A stretch of DNA of 64,000 nt from Rhizobacter sp. Root1238 (GCF_001425825.1 NZ_LMDM01000007.1:1-64000); one strand, 5' to 3'; numbered from the stretch's first letter, positions 16,594-25,848 are shown. A program made the numbers and translations. The notes: generated from the letters alone by a model not told the origin.

Positions 16594-17106
16594 ATGTCGC
16601 CACTTCGCCAGCTGAGAGAGCCTCGCAATCTTCTCGCGTTGTTGCCGCTTGCCATAGCGGCAGTTGCGTGGTGGCGAGAGGCCATGTGGTTCCAGTCGTC
16701 CGGCTTCGATACGGGCGTTCAAGTGGCACTGTTCATCCTCCTGGCGGCTTCTGCCACCTATCCAGCATCGCTCCTTGTGCTCCACAAGGTCAAATCAAGA
16801 ATCGGAGTATCCGTGCTCGCACTGGGTCTCGCTGCTGCGACATTGTTTATTGCCCGAGAAGCCGTCATTGCGCTTGTCCAATGGGGGTACAGCCAGGAAC
16901 TCCACGCGTACACAAGTGTGATCGCCGTTGCGGCAAGCAAGCGAGGGTTGCTCTTCGTCCTGTGCGCAGCGGCAGTGCCTTTGCTCGTGGCCATCTTGCT
17001 CTTGCATGGACGCTTGCGTGCGGCAGACGAGTCTGTTGTCTCCCCGTACGAGCCTTCCGAGGCTCGGATTGACGGCTCGTTCGACGACCGACCCACTGAT
17101 GGTTGA
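16594..17106 (+). CDS. multi-pass membrane protein, unknown function
   Basis: This 170-residue protein starts at ATG 16594 (ATG 16555 is possible). Four hydrophobic stretches are visible: LLALLPLAIAAVAWW (about 13-27), VALFILLAASATYPASLLVL (43-62), IGVSVLALGLAAATLFIA (70-87) and LLFVLCAAAVPLLVAILLL (118-136). The C-terminus is acidic and cytoplasmic-like. No family recognised. It is the first gene after the IS1182-like insertion. Confidence 0.55.
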   Translation: MSPLRQLREPRNLLALLPLAIAAVAWWREAMWFQSSGFDTGVQVALFILLAASATYPASLLVLHKVKSRIGVSVLALGLAAATLFIAREAVIALVQWGYSQELHAYTSVIAVAASKRGLLFVLCAAAVPLLVAILLLHGRLRAADESVVSPYEPSEARIDGSFDDRPTDG

Positions 17107-17146
17107 CGGCCATGAGCTTCCTCTCGCGAGCGGCGGCTTTTGGATG
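17106..17146 (+). repeat. hairpin repeat copy 13
   Basis: The sequence runs from ACGGCCATGAGCTTCC to GGCGGCTTTTGGATG. It begins at the stop codon of the preceding gene and lies 69 bp before the NADAR gene. Confidence 0.55.
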
Positions 17147-17215
17147 GGGCTAACTACATCGATCATGCCCCGCGCAGTTCGTCACCGTTATCGATTGCAT
17201 CTACCAACGACTGCC

Positions 17216-17776
17216 ATGATGGAAAACGTGCGCCCTCGCACTGTCGACGACCTGCTACGTTTGCTCGACGCAGGCGCCTCGCTCAAGTACCTGTTCTTTT
17301 GGGGCCACCAACCGACCGCCGACGGCTCCGTCGGAAAGGGGTGTCTCAGCCAGTGGTTCGAGGCCGGCTTCGAGGTGGATGGACAGCACTACCCGACCGC
17401 CGAGCATTTCATGATGGCGGAGAAGGCGCGGCTCTTTGGCGATGAGGCGGCCCGCATTCGAATCATGGCCTGCAGAACGCCAGCAGAGGCAAAGAAGCTC
17501 GGCCGAACTGTGGAGGCCTTCGACGACGCCGTTTGGGAGACCTCGCGCTCTGAGATCGTCGTGAGGGCAAACCAGGCGAAGTTCTCGCAGAATCTTGCCA
17601 TGCGGGACTACTTGCTCGCCACGGGAAACCGCGTGCTCGTCGAGGCCAGCCCGGTAGATCGCATCTGGGGCATTGGCTTGGCCGCGAACGATATGGCCGC
17701 CTCGCATCCGGGAGCGTGGCACGGGCTGAACCTTCTCGGCTTTGCTCTGATGGAAGTACGAAGCCGGCTGACGTAG
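17216..17776 (+). CDS. NADAR-family protein (YbiA-like)
   Basis: This 186-residue protein matches the NADAR (NAD- and ADP-ribose-associated, YbiA/DUF1768) fold in order: YLFFWGHQ, CLSQWFEAGFEVDG, YPTAEHFMMAEKARLFGD, FDDAVWETSRSEIVVRANQAKF and DRIWGIGLAANDM. Characterised relatives are N-glycosidases that cleave riboflavin-pathway intermediates or remove ADP-ribose-type modifications from nucleic acids. The Glu in AEHFM and the Trp-Gly pair in the C-terminal motif are conserved. NADAR genes are frequent in phage-defence and mobile contexts, which suits this array. ATG 17216 or the adjacent 17219 is the start. Confidence 0.88.
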   Translation: MMENVRPRTVDDLLRLLDAGASLKYLFFWGHQPTADGSVGKGCLSQWFEAGFEVDGQHYPTAEHFMMAEKARLFGDEAARIRIMACRTPAEAKKLGRTVEAFDDAVWETSRSEIVVRANQAKFSQNLAMRDYLLATGNRVLVEASPVDRIWGIGLAANDMAASHPGAWHGLNLLGFALMEVRSRLT

Positions 17777-17791
17777 GCACCGCTGTCTTAC

Positions 17792-17830
17792 TCCGGCCAG
17801 ATAAGGACGGTCGAGAACGCCCGGTTTCGG
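17792..17830 (+). repeat. hairpin repeat copy 14
   Basis: The sequence runs from TCCGGCCAGATAAGGACGGTC to CCCGGTTTCGG. It starts 15 bp after the NADAR stop. The 185 bp between it and the glyoxalase ATG contain no credible gene. Confidence 0.55.
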
Positions 17831-18014
17831 ATACCGTTGCCCCTTATGCTCGTCAAGCTACAACCGCTGTCCGAGGAACGCTTCCTAGAAGCGCTCTCCC
17901 CATGCGCGACGTCACAAAGTCTGCCGAAGAAATCGTGGACCCGGGCTCCCCAGGTGTTCCAACGCATCGCCGATACAGTCATTGCTCCATCAACTGTGCG
18001 CTGGCGATTCGAAG

Positions 18015-18440
18015 ATGAAGCAATCACTTGGGCTGGTTTCTGTCGTGGTTCGAGATTACGACGAGGCCCTGTCGTTCTACGTGGACACACTTGGGTTCTT
18101 GCTGGTCGAGGACTCAGTTGTCCCTGAACAGAACAAGCGATGGGTGGTCGTTTCCCCGCCTGGCGCCACAGAGTCGCGGCTTCTTCTCGCTCGCGCATCA
18201 GATCCTCAACAGGTGGAGCGGACAGGGGATCAGACTGGCGGGCGAGTTTTCCTGTTCCTCTACACCGACGACTTCGAACGCGACTACGCACGTTACAGGG
18301 CCAAAGGTGTGTCGTTCGTTCGCCCTCCAAAGGTCGAACCCTACGGCAAAGTTGCGGTGTTCGAGGATCTCTACGGCAACCTGTGGGACCTGCTTCAACC
18401 CAGCCTGCCCGCTGGTTGCGACACTGCCAACCCGCTTTGA
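18015..18440 (+). CDS. glyoxalase/VOC-superfamily protein
   Basis: This 141-residue single-domain VOC protein has a strand LGLVSVVVRDYDEALSFYVDTLGF, then WVVVSPPGATESRLLLARA, FLFLYTDDFERDYARYRAKGV and AVFEDLYGNLWDLLQP. The usual first metal ligand (His) is replaced by Ser or Val in the first strand, while the terminal Asp/Glu-x-x-G-N-x-W-D motif is kept. It may be a dioxygenase-like, resistance-like or ligand-binding member; the substrate is unknown. ATG 18015 is the usual start for the family (MKQSLGLVSVVV). Confidence 0.85.
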   Translation: MKQSLGLVSVVVRDYDEALSFYVDTLGFLLVEDSVVPEQNKRWVVVSPPGATESRLLLARASDPQQVERTGDQTGGRVFLFLYTDDFERDYARYRAKGVSFVRPPKVEPYGKVAVFEDLYGNLWDLLQPSLPAGCDTANPL

Positions 18441-18523
18441 TGGGGGCCGCGTCGGACAGCGTGTGGAGAGGTCGTTCTTGCATGAACTTCTCGGACTCAC
18501 CCGCCCGGCTCATCCCGACGCGA

Positions 18524-18563
18524 TCGGCCACAAACCGTCTGTCGCCATTGACCGCTTTGGTGA
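18524..18563 (+). repeat. hairpin repeat copy 15
   Basis: The left arm is TCGGCCACAAACCGTC and the right arm GACCGCTTTGGTGAC, with TGTCGCCATT as loop. It lies 84 bp after the glyoxalase-like gene and 131 bp before the next start. Confidence 0.7.
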
Positions 18564-18693
18564 CTGGCTTCTGCCCTCCAACTTCGGTGACCTCTCTGAT
18601 CAAAGAATCCTTCTTTGATCGACCAACCCCGAGGTTGCGGCCGGCTACCATCGAGAACAATATCCCCAACCCCATCAATACAGAGAGACTTCC

Positions 18694-19047
18694 ATGGAAG
18701 AACTGCACCACGGCAGGCCGATCAATGAAACTCGACGGACTTCATCTGCAATGATCTTCGCCGTTGCCATGGGGCTTGCCAGCACTTCAGCCAACGCAGT
18801 CGATTGTGGTCCGTACAAAGTCGCGTCAGTACAAGCTCAACAAGGAGATGTCCTCATTTACGTAACTGATCAGAACGGGGGCTTCTGGAAGACGCTTGGC
18901 GCATGGTCGGCGCAATCAACGAAGCCTTATATGGCCGTCGCTCAGCAAGCGATAGCCATGGATCGTCCAATCCTCTTGCGCTATGCCGACGGCTACTCCT
19001 GCGCTTCAACGGACTTCACCACACAGCCGTATATGGTGCACATGTAG
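18694..19047 (+). CDS. small exported protein, unknown function
   Basis: This 117-residue protein starts at ATG 18694. A signal-like hydrophobic stretch at about residues 18-36 (SAMIFAVAMGLASTSANAVD) suggests cleavage after SANA; an internal ATG just before that segment may be the true start. The mature part has strand-rich sequence with two Cys (VDCGPYKV and GYSCAS) that could form a disulphide. It resembles small secreted orphans common in gammaproteobacterial and betaproteobacterial mobile arrays. No function is assignable. Confidence 0.55.
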   Translation: MEELHHGRPINETRRTSSAMIFAVAMGLASTSANAVDCGPYKVASVQAQQGDVLIYVTDQNGGFWKTLGAWSAQSTKPYMAVAQQAIAMDRPILLRYADGYSCASTDFTTQPYMVHM

Positions 19048-19097
19048 AGCGACTTGGGAAATCGCTGCTGAGCCGCCTTGCATCAACTCCGTGCATC

Positions 19098-19142
19098 GCC
19101 GATACGAGCAAGTCACCTCGACGCTCAGCGACCGCTTCTCGG
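19098..19142 (+). repeat. hairpin repeat copy 16 (degenerate, array end)
   Basis: The segment has GCCGATACGAGCAAGTC as left part and GCGACCGCTTCTCGG as right arm. It is the last recognisable member; beyond it the strand and base composition change to chromosomal genes. Confidence 0.45.
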
Positions 19143-19421
19143 TGCCGATTCGGCGACTTCGAACATCAGCCTCGGTCGACTGCGTGAATTCGTTCGTCTG
19201 CTAGCGACCGTTCAAGCGGCCTTGAATCGGTGAGATCACGCGAGGTTCCACGGGGGCTCGCTTCGGGAACTTCCGGACCAAGGCTGAGGCCCCGCGTCGG
19301 GCCACAGAACGCGTGGCCGAGATCGAAGATGGTCGCATTGGCAAGCTGCCTCGCAGGGCCCCTCGACAGGCCTTCGAGTGATACGAGGAAACCGAGTTTG
19401 AGGCGCCGATGCTGGTGCTGA
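19143..19421. other. spacer between the array and the envelope locus, nothing recognised
   Basis: About 280 bp without a gene that I can support. Short frames on either strand show no family motif. The stop of the ArnT-like gene at 19422 defines the right edge. Confidence 0.4.
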
Positions 19422-20984
19422 TCAATTGGGCCGATCACGGGCGCACATTCTTTCGCTGAACAACACGCCGAGAGGCGAAGGCAGGTGGAACAGGACGAAG
19501 CCGCCGGCCTCGGTTCGCTGCGTGACGCAGTCGAACCGTGCAAGGAGGCTGGCGTCGTCATCGCGCAGCGCGACAAAGCCGCCGTTCGGTGCCAGGCGCT
19601 TCAGCGCTTCGGCCAGGGACGTGACGAACTCCGCCCGGCCTGCGCTGTAGAACGAAGCCGAGTGAAGTCGTTCGGTCACGAACACCAACGGCTCGTCATT
19701 CTGTCGGCGCTGCGCTTCCCAGGCGGTGACAACGGCCTTGGCGGACCTGCTGCCGACAGTGCCCGCACGCTCGGCGTGGATGAGAAGTCCCAGTGCGCCG
19801 GCGGTCGACAATGCCAGTCCCCCGGCAATCCAGGCGTGCATGCGTCCTGAGCCGACGCGACGCCGCAGCCAATGGCTTGCCAGCAACGCCATCGCCGGGA
19901 GGGCCGGCAGCACATACGGCAGGATGATGTTGCGCGCCGTCGTGAAGAACACGAGCGGCGCCAGTGACCAGCACGCGAGGTAGGCTTGCCATGAGCGCGT
20001 GTCGGCATCGGGGGTGGCAGCCTCTGACCTCGGCACGCGAGGCGTGGATGCAGCGGCCAGCAGCAGCGGCGGCCACGGCAGGGTCGAAACCAGCGCGAAG
20101 AGCCAGATCGTTCCCGCAGGAAAGGCATGGGCAAAGCCATAGCGGTCGCCGGACCATCCCGGCGTGAGGAAGCGGTGCCAATGTTCGCCGACGATGTAGT
20201 AGTCGATGAAGCCGGGCGTCTTCAATTCCGCCGCGATGTACCACCAGGCCACCGCCGCGGTCGTCGCGGCCAGCCCCGGAATCCACGGGACGTCCCTCAG
20301 CAAGCGGCGCCCCTGCCCTGTCCACATGGCCCAGGCCGCCGTTGGAAAGCCTGCCAGCACGAGTACGAGCGGGCCCTTGGCCAGGAGTCCGATCGCCAGG
20401 CCTGTAAACAGCAAGATGGCGCCGTCGCGATGCCGCGGCCCATGCAAGGCCTGCCACAGGCCGCACAGGGCGAGCGTGGTACCGACCACGAGGGCTTCGT
20501 CGGTCATCACCGCGCCGGCCGATACCAGGGACAGGGCCGCACCGCACAGCAGGCCGACGGCGGCCAGCGGTGGGGTGTCGCGGCGTGATGCCGCCAGGCG
20601 GCCGCATGCCGCGGCGACGAACAGCATGCAGAGGAAATGGGGCAGCCGTGCCGCGAACTCGTTGACGCCGAACACCTTCATGCTGGCCGCGGTGAGCCAG
20701 AACGACAGCGGCGGCTTGGCCCAGAACGGCACGCCGTCGTCATGCCAGGGCGTGATCCAATCGCCGAGCTCGAGCATCTTGCGGCCGATCTCGGCATAGC
20801 GCGCCTCGGTGGTGTCCATCAACGGCAGCCACGCCATGGCGAACAGGCGCAGCGTCAACAAGGCGGCGATGAGCAGCACCGCGGCCAGCGTCCCGGCTTC
20901 GACACGGACGGGCAGCCGTCGGGCACCCGTGGCAGCGCTTGCCATCGCCTTCGACAGGCGACCCGGAGGGCTTGTGGCCTGCAT
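19422..20984 (-). CDS. ArnT-like phospholipid-carrier-dependent glycosyltransferase
   Basis: This 520-residue integral membrane GT83/PMT-family protein adds a sugar from a polyprenyl-phosphate donor to an envelope acceptor; ArnT itself puts 4-amino-4-deoxy-L-arabinose on lipid A. The first periplasmic loop holds MDTTEARYAEIGRKML with the catalytic-type Asp and Glu, followed by GDWITPWHDDGVPFWAKPPLSFW. About a dozen hydrophobic segments extend to residue 400, then a soluble C-terminal domain ends in FVLFHLPSPLG. It starts 3 bp after the MipA-like stop, so the two form an operon. The intact copy here contrasts with the damaged paralogue at 25850. The sugar donor genes (arnBCAD) are not in the window. 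Confidence 0.88.
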   Translation of the reverse strand: MQATSPPGRLSKAMASAATGARRLPVRVEAGTLAAVLLIAALLTLRLFAMAWLPLMDTTEARYAEIGRKMLELGDWITPWHDDGVPFWAKPPLSFWLTAASMKVFGVNEFAARLPHFLCMLFVAAACGRLAASRRDTPPLAAVGLLCGAALSLVSAGAVMTDEALVVGTTLALCGLWQALHGPRHRDGAILLFTGLAIGLLAKGPLVLVLAGFPTAAWAMWTGQGRRLLRDVPWIPGLAATTAAVAWWYIAAELKTPGFIDYYIVGEHWHRFLTPGWSGDRYGFAHAFPAGTIWLFALVSTLPWPPLLLAAASTPRVPRSEAATPDADTRSWQAYLACWSLAPLVFFTTARNIILPYVLPALPAMALLASHWLRRRVGSGRMHAWIAGGLALSTAGALGLLIHAERAGTVGSRSAKAVVTAWEAQRRQNDEPLVFVTERLHSASFYSAGRAEFVTSLAEALKRLAPNGGFVALRDDDASLLARFDCVTQRTEAGGFVLFHLPSPLGVLFSERMCARDRPN

Positions 20985-20987
20985 CGC

Positions 20988-21752
20988 TCAGAAGAGATAC
21001 AGGTAGCCGAATCGGACGCCGTCTTGCCTGGAGCGCTCCACCAGGGGGCTTTCCTTGATGCTGGAGCCCAGGCGGATCGTGCTCAGGTCGAGCGACAGGT
21101 TGTGGCGCGGTGCGAGCGAATAGCCGATCCGCACCCCGGCTTCAAGGTTCGTCGCGGCCTTGCCCAGGTAAGACCCGCGCGTCGAGGTGGCTTCGTCCGC
21201 GCGCACGCCGTAGTAGTAGGTGACGTACTTGCCGTCGAAGCGGTGGACTGCGAGGCGCGGCGTGAAGTCGAAGTCTCCGGCCTTGAACTCGCGTTCGATG
21301 CCCAGGCTGGCGCGTTTGCCCTTGCTGTTGCGGGAGGCGTCTCCCAGGAGTTCGACGGACAGCGTTGCAACATCGGTCTTCCAACTGCTCGCGCCGCCGA
21401 CCCAGAAGCTCGCCTTGCGTTCGGCCATGCCGGCCAGGTAGGGGGAGTCGCCGGGCTCGTATCCGTCCCCGGCATAGTGCAGCCTCGCGCTGAAGGACAG
21501 GGAGTCGATCGACGGCAGCTTCAGATCGAGGGTCGGTCCGATCAGGCTGACCCAGCGGCTGTCGTAGAAGACGAAGGGCAGGGCCTTCGCCTTGTTGTCG
21601 AAACTTCGATAAGGCTTGCGGTCGTACAGGGTCACGAGGCCGAGGCCCCATTGCGAGCCCTGCCGGTCCTCGTCGGCCTGGGCAGGGAACAGTGTGAGGA
21701 TGCCCAGCGCGAGGACACCGGCTCTGGCGACGAGACGAACGTTGGAAAACAT
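20988..21752 (-). CDS. MipA/OmpV-family outer membrane protein
   Basis: This 254-residue outer membrane beta-barrel has a signal peptide (residues 1-24, ending FPAQA) followed by GLGLVTLYDRKPYRSFDNKA, FVFYDSRWVSLIGPTLDLKL and a final GVRFGYLYLF with terminal Phe, the signal for BAM-dependent insertion. MipA scaffolds MltA and PBP1b in E. coli, while other OmpV-type members act as porin-like proteins linked to antibiotic and cationic peptide responses. The ATG at 21752 was chosen because it opens a clean signal peptide; the longer open frame upstream is antisense to the response regulator. It is cotranscribed with the ArnT-like gene. Confidence 0.88.
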   Translation of the reverse strand: MFSNVRLVARAGVLALGILTLFPAQADEDRQGSQWGLGLVTLYDRKPYRSFDNKAKALPFVFYDSRWVSLIGPTLDLKLPSIDSLSFSARLHYAGDGYEPGDSPYLAGMAERKASFWVGGASSWKTDVATLSVELLGDASRNSKGKRASLGIEREFKAGDFDFTPRLAVHRFDGKYVTYYYGVRADEATSTRGSYLGKAATNLEAGVRIGYSLAPRHNLSLDLSTIRLGSSIKESPLVERSRQDGVRFGYLYLF

Positions 21753-22002
21753 GGAACTCCAGGGGTGGGTTGAAGCGGTGCGCCATCGGGCGCTTGTCTG
21801 CCGGACGTGGCCGGGTGGCCTCCGGTCGGTGAGTGCATTGAGGCACCCGATGCGTGAAGCAACCGTGATATTGGCCAGGCGTCCCGAGCCCCCTTTCTGG
21901 GGCGGCTTGAGCGAATGAGGTGACAACGGCCAGAATGAAAGGCAGTGACGTTTCCCGGCTGCGCAGCGAATCCGCAGGCGACGTCCATCCATGAGGCCCG
22001 TG

Positions 22003-22695
22003 ATGCATCGCGAACGTGTTTTGCTCGTCGAAGACAACCGAGACCTGGCAGCTTCGATCCTGGAGATGCTGGAAGAGTCCGGCTTCGAACCGGACCATGC
22101 CAGCGACGGTGCCCAGGCGCTGCGACTGGTGGAGAGCACGTCGCCTCCCTTCGATGCGGTGCTGCTCGATGTCGGTCTCCCGCGCATCAGCGGATTCGAC
22201 GTCTGCACGCGACTGCGCAATGATGGTTTTCGTTCACCCATCCTGATGCTCACCGCCCAGGGCGCCCCGGACCAGGTTGTCGAGGGGCTCGACCGGGGAG
22301 CCGACGACTACATCGTCAAACCCTTCGAATCCAGGGTGCTGGTCGCGCGCGTCCGGGCCGCGATCCGGAGGTTCCTGACCGTCCCGAACAGTGCCGGCGT
22401 CGTTCAGGGCGCCGGCCTCACGCTGGACACCAAGCACTGGAGGCTGCTGATCTCGTCGGGCGAGACCTGCACGCTGACGCCGCTCCAGGGACGCCTCCTT
22501 CACACCTTGATGCGACACGCGCCCCGCGTCGTCTCGCGCGATGAGCTCGAAAGCGCCTTGTGGGGCGATGATGACCGGCCTGCCAGCGACGCATTGCGCA
22601 CGCATCTCTACCAGCTTCGCCGACTGATCCACCACGCTGGCGGCCGCGCAGTCATCCAGACGCGAGGCAAACAAGGCTATTGCCTGGAGCCCTGA
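22003..22695 (+). CDS. OmpR/PhoB-family response regulator
   Basis: The protein is 230 residues from ATG 22003 (234 from ATG 21991). The receiver domain (residues about 5-118) shows the acidic pocket in LLVEDNRD, the phospho-Asp in VLLDVGLP, Thr in MLTAQG and Lys in IVKPFE. The winged-helix DNA-binding domain (about 130-225) ends with the ALRTHLYQLRRLI recognition region and TRGKQGYCLEP. Its stop overlaps the kinase start, so the two are translationally coupled. Position between the MipA-ArnT operon and the Omp85/ArnT genes suggests it controls this envelope locus, in the manner of PmrA or CpxR. Confidence 0.92.
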   Translation: MHRERVLLVEDNRDLAASILEMLEESGFEPDHASDGAQALRLVESTSPPFDAVLLDVGLPRISGFDVCTRLRNDGFRSPILMLTAQGAPDQVVEGLDRGADDYIVKPFESRVLVARVRAAIRRFLTVPNSAGVVQGAGLTLDTKHWRLLISSGETCTLTPLQGRLLHTLMRHAPRVVSRDELESALWGDDDRPASDALRTHLYQLRRLIHHAGGRAVIQTRGKQGYCLEP

Positions 22696-23933
22696 TGGCC
22701 ATCTTCGTCTCCATCCGCGAGCGGTCGCAGACGCTGTTCGCGAGGATGTGGCATCTGCTGCTGTCGGTCCTCGTGCTGACGTTTGCGGTGAACGCGTTTC
22801 TCGTGAAGGGGGCGCTGCACCTGGGCTCGGACTTCCAGACCGAGCGCCGCCTGCAGTACATCGGCGACCACTGGGCCAAGCGGGCAACGTTGGAGGAGCC
22901 GCTCGGGATCGATCCTGTCACCGTCATCTATCCCCGCCATGACCTGCTCCCGCCCGAGCTGCAGCGGATGTTGTCGCCGGACAAGCGCGGCATCGTCGAG
23001 CTCGGCGACCAGGACCTGGACTACTACGTCCTGGCGCAGTCCCATGCGAGCGGCCGCACCTTCTACGTTGTCGAGTCCCATGCCGAGGTCAAACCGACCG
23101 AGACCATCGAATCTCAGGTCTTCATCTGGTACCTGACGGGCGTCGTTCCATTCGGCCTGCTGCTGCTGTGGCTGTGCAAGAGGATCACCGGACGCGTTAC
23201 CGCGCCGATGCTGGAGGTCGGGCGCCTGGTCTCGGCGCGCGATCCCCGAAGCCTCGAGAAGGTCGCACTGCCGGCCAATTCCCCGGTCGAGATCGAGGCC
23301 CTGGTCGTCCAGATCAACAGCGCACTGCAGAGAACCACGGACGTCCTGGACCGGGAGCGCAGTTTCACCCGCTTCGCGAGCCATGAGCTGCGTACGCCGG
23401 CGGCCATCGTGCAGGCGGCTCTCGAGCGCATCGAGGCGCACGGCAGGCCTGAGCAGGGGCCGGCCATCGAGCGCGCTCGCCGCGGGCTGCGCGACATGCA
23501 CGCGCTGGTCGACACGTTCCTGCAACTGTCCGGCGACACGGTGCGGCCGGTGTCGGACGCGGTGTCGATCGATGAAGCGTGGGTGAGAGCGTTGATCCGC
23601 CATCTGATGGGCGAGAACCCGAGCCATGCGTTCTCGGTCCTGGAGCGGCATCCGCTGTCGCTGTCGGCCCCAGCGACGACGGTCCACGTGCTCGTGGCCA
23701 ACATGCTGAAGAACGCCGTCTTCCACGGTGGCCCGGATCGCATCGACGTGGTCGTCGACGAGTGCAGCATCGAGGTGCGGAACGGGCTTCCCGACACGCC
23801 ATCGACGGCAGGCTTCGGTCTTGGGACCCAGATCGCGCATCGGATCTGCGAGCGGTTCGGCTGGACATTCGAGCTGACGGTGGGACAGCACCTCGCGGTG
23901 GCCCGGTTGCAGGTTCCCCCCGAGCGCGCATGA
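22695..23933 (+). CDS. sensor histidine kinase
   Basis: This 412-residue kinase starts at ATG 22695, overlapping the regulator stop (TGATG). One membrane segment at residues about 18-38 (LLLSVLVLTFAVNAFLVKG) and a second at about 147-167 (FIWYLTGVVPFGLLLLWLC) enclose a periplasmic sensor domain of about 110 residues. A HAMP-like linker is followed by the phospho-acceptor helix (RSFTRFASHELRTPAAIVQAA). The ATPase part is short: the N-box is in VANMLKNAVFHGG, the G1/F-box region is compressed, and GFGLGTQIAHRICERFGW is the G2 box. The periplasmic loop contains many acidic residues that could sense cations, an inference. Confidence 0.9.
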   Translation: MAIFVSIRERSQTLFARMWHLLLSVLVLTFAVNAFLVKGALHLGSDFQTERRLQYIGDHWAKRATLEEPLGIDPVTVIYPRHDLLPPELQRMLSPDKRGIVELGDQDLDYYVLAQSHASGRTFYVVESHAEVKPTETIESQVFIWYLTGVVPFGLLLLWLCKRITGRVTAPMLEVGRLVSARDPRSLEKVALPANSPVEIEALVVQINSALQRTTDVLDRERSFTRFASHELRTPAAIVQAALERIEAHGRPEQGPAIERARRGLRDMHALVDTFLQLSGDTVRPVSDAVSIDEAWVRALIRHLMGENPSHAFSVLERHPLSLSAPATTVHVLVANMLKNAVFHGGPDRIDVVVDECSIEVRNGLPDTPSTAGFGLGTQIAHRICERFGWTFELTVGQHLAVARLQVPPERA

Positions 23934-24139
23934 CGTCAACGCATCGCATCCGTCCGCGCGGCGGGCATCCCAAGCTGGCGCCGCACTGAGACCGAGGTCG
24001 AGGGACCACTGCGTCGTCTTCGATCAGGAGAACTCTCATTCATGCATCCCATGCAACGGGTCAGGGTGGAGGTACTGCCATCGGGGGGCGGCCATGCTGG
24101 CCTCGAGGCCTTGGTGGCGACTTGGTCGACAAGGCAGCA

Positions 24140-25825
24140 TCAGAAGCTGCGCTTGGCCTCGACGATGAACTGCACCTTCTTGATCGACTTGTCGCCGTCC
24201 ATCGGGAAGGCAGCATCCACGTGCACCACGGTGCCCAGGCCGGAGCGGCTGTTGCCCAGGCGCAGCCCGAAACCGGCGTCGCGCAGCAAGCCCTGCGCCG
24301 AGTCGCCCGGCAGTGCGCCGTCCCAGGTGCGGCCCATGTCGTAGAACACGGCGCCGCCGACGTGGAAGAGGCGGAACGGGAACCAGTCGGAGAACGCCCG
24401 CTCTTCGATGGTGGCGAGCCACCGACCGCTGCCGCTCTGGTAGCGCAGCGGGTAGCCGCGCAGGCCGGTGTCGCCGCCCAGCGTGATCTGCTGGTCCGGG
24501 TCGAGACGCACGCCGCGGTCGATGCTGACCGAGGCGAACAGGCTGCGCTGCGCCGACTGCCTCTGGTACCAGCGGGCCGACAGCTTGAACAGGCCGCCGC
24601 TCAGGCCTGCGCGCTCGATGCGCCCTTCGGCGCTGCCCGCCAACAGCCAGGTCTGCGATGGATCCGGCATCCATCCCTTCGAGAAACCGGTGTCGAACAC
24701 GCCGGCGCTGCGGTCGGACCCGAGCCGGCTCGAGCTCGCGCCGAGCTGGCCGCGAACGTTCCAGCCGAGCGCGATGTCCTCGGTCTTGCCGATCTGGTCC
24801 TGGTTGTGCGTCGCGATGAACTGGTCTTCGACCCAGCTGAATCCGACCCAGGGGTACAACAGCCGGCGGCCGTCCGGCGCGACACTGGCCGCGCCCAGCG
24901 CGGGCAGCGGGTCGTAGCGGCGCTCGTCGAACGTCGCACCGGCCATCCAGCGCAACGCAGCGCCGTCGTGCAGGCCCTCGGACCAGCCGGTCCAGCCCGT
25001 CGCGTGCCGATCGCGCACGTCGTACTGGTTGACGACCTCGCCCTGCGAGTAAATCGAGTCGACGCGGCGCTCGTTGCGCAGCGACAGGCCGCCGGCGCGG
25101 CGCGTGTCCAGCGCATAGAAGGGCCGCTCGAGCGCAAGTTTCTGCGCGCGTCCGTCGCTGTTGTCGTCGTACTCGCCCGACAGCGTCCAGCGGCTGCCGA
25201 ACAATTGCCGGTCCTGGTAGGTCAGGGCCTTGGACGTGCGGTCCACGCCGGAGCTGACGTCCACCCCCAGCTGCTTGCCCAGGCCGAGCAGGTTGGTCTC
25301 CTGGATGCCGATGCTGCTGCTGTTGCGGCCGCCCTTGCGGCCGAACGACACGCCCGGCTTCAGCGTCCACACATCTTGCGTCGACACCACCAGGTCGACC
25401 ACGCCGTCGTGCACCGCCGTCACCTGGATGTGTGCGTCGCGCAGGTACCCGTCGGCGCGAAGCGCGCGTTCCGACTCGCGCAGCAGCCGCGCGTTGTAGC
25501 GCTCGCCGCGCGCGAACAGCAGTTGCTGCTCGATGGTCTCGCGCCTCGTCTGCAGGTGCAGCCAGTTCGCGAGCCGGAACATGGTGTTGTCCTCTTCTTC
25601 GAGGCGCGTGTCGAAGATGTCGAGATTGTCGATGCGGATCTCGCCGATGACCACGCCAGCCTGCTCGAGTGCCTCGTCGGAAGGCAGTCCGGCCTCCAGT
25701 GGGGCAGGGGGTTCATCATCGGCCCACGAAGTCGACGGCGACAGCACCGTGCAGGCGATCGGGCCGAGCAGCAGGCTCGCGCAGATGCGGTGGATGGGGC
25801 GGGCGACGTGAATCAGGCTCGGCAT
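24140..25825 (-). CDS. Omp85/BamA-family outer membrane protein
   Basis: The protein is 561 residues from ATG 25825; ATG 25846 is rejected because it overlaps the PmrA-like box. A signal peptide precedes ADDEPPAP. A single POTRA-like region (about residues 50-150, IGEIRIDNLDIFDTRLEEED and NARLLRESERALRADGYLRDAHI) leads to a 16-strand surface-antigen barrel. GGDTGLRGYPLRYQSGSG is the conserved L6-loop VRGY-type motif, and EAKRSF ends in Phe for barrel insertion. With one or two POTRAs it resembles TamA-like or lipid-linked Omp85 members rather than BamA. Substrate unknown. It is convergent with the sensor kinase gene. Confidence 0.85.
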   Translation of the reverse strand: MPSLIHVARPIHRICASLLLGPIACTVLSPSTSWADDEPPAPLEAGLPSDEALEQAGVVIGEIRIDNLDIFDTRLEEEDNTMFRLANWLHLQTRRETIEQQLLFARGERYNARLLRESERALRADGYLRDAHIQVTAVHDGVVDLVVSTQDVWTLKPGVSFGRKGGRNSSSIGIQETNLLGLGKQLGVDVSSGVDRTSKALTYQDRQLFGSRWTLSGEYDDNSDGRAQKLALERPFYALDTRRAGGLSLRNERRVDSIYSQGEVVNQYDVRDRHATGWTGWSEGLHDGAALRWMAGATFDERRYDPLPALGAASVAPDGRRLLYPWVGFSWVEDQFIATHNQDQIGKTEDIALGWNVRGQLGASSSRLGSDRSAGVFDTGFSKGWMPDPSQTWLLAGSAEGRIERAGLSGGLFKLSARWYQRQSAQRSLFASVSIDRGVRLDPDQQITLGGDTGLRGYPLRYQSGSGRWLATIEERAFSDWFPFRLFHVGGAVFYDMGRTWDGALPGDSAQGLLRDAGFGLRLGNSRSGLGTVVHVDAAFPMDGDKSIKKVQFIVEAKRSF

Positions 25826-25848
25826 GCACGCACTGTGCGGAGCCAAGC

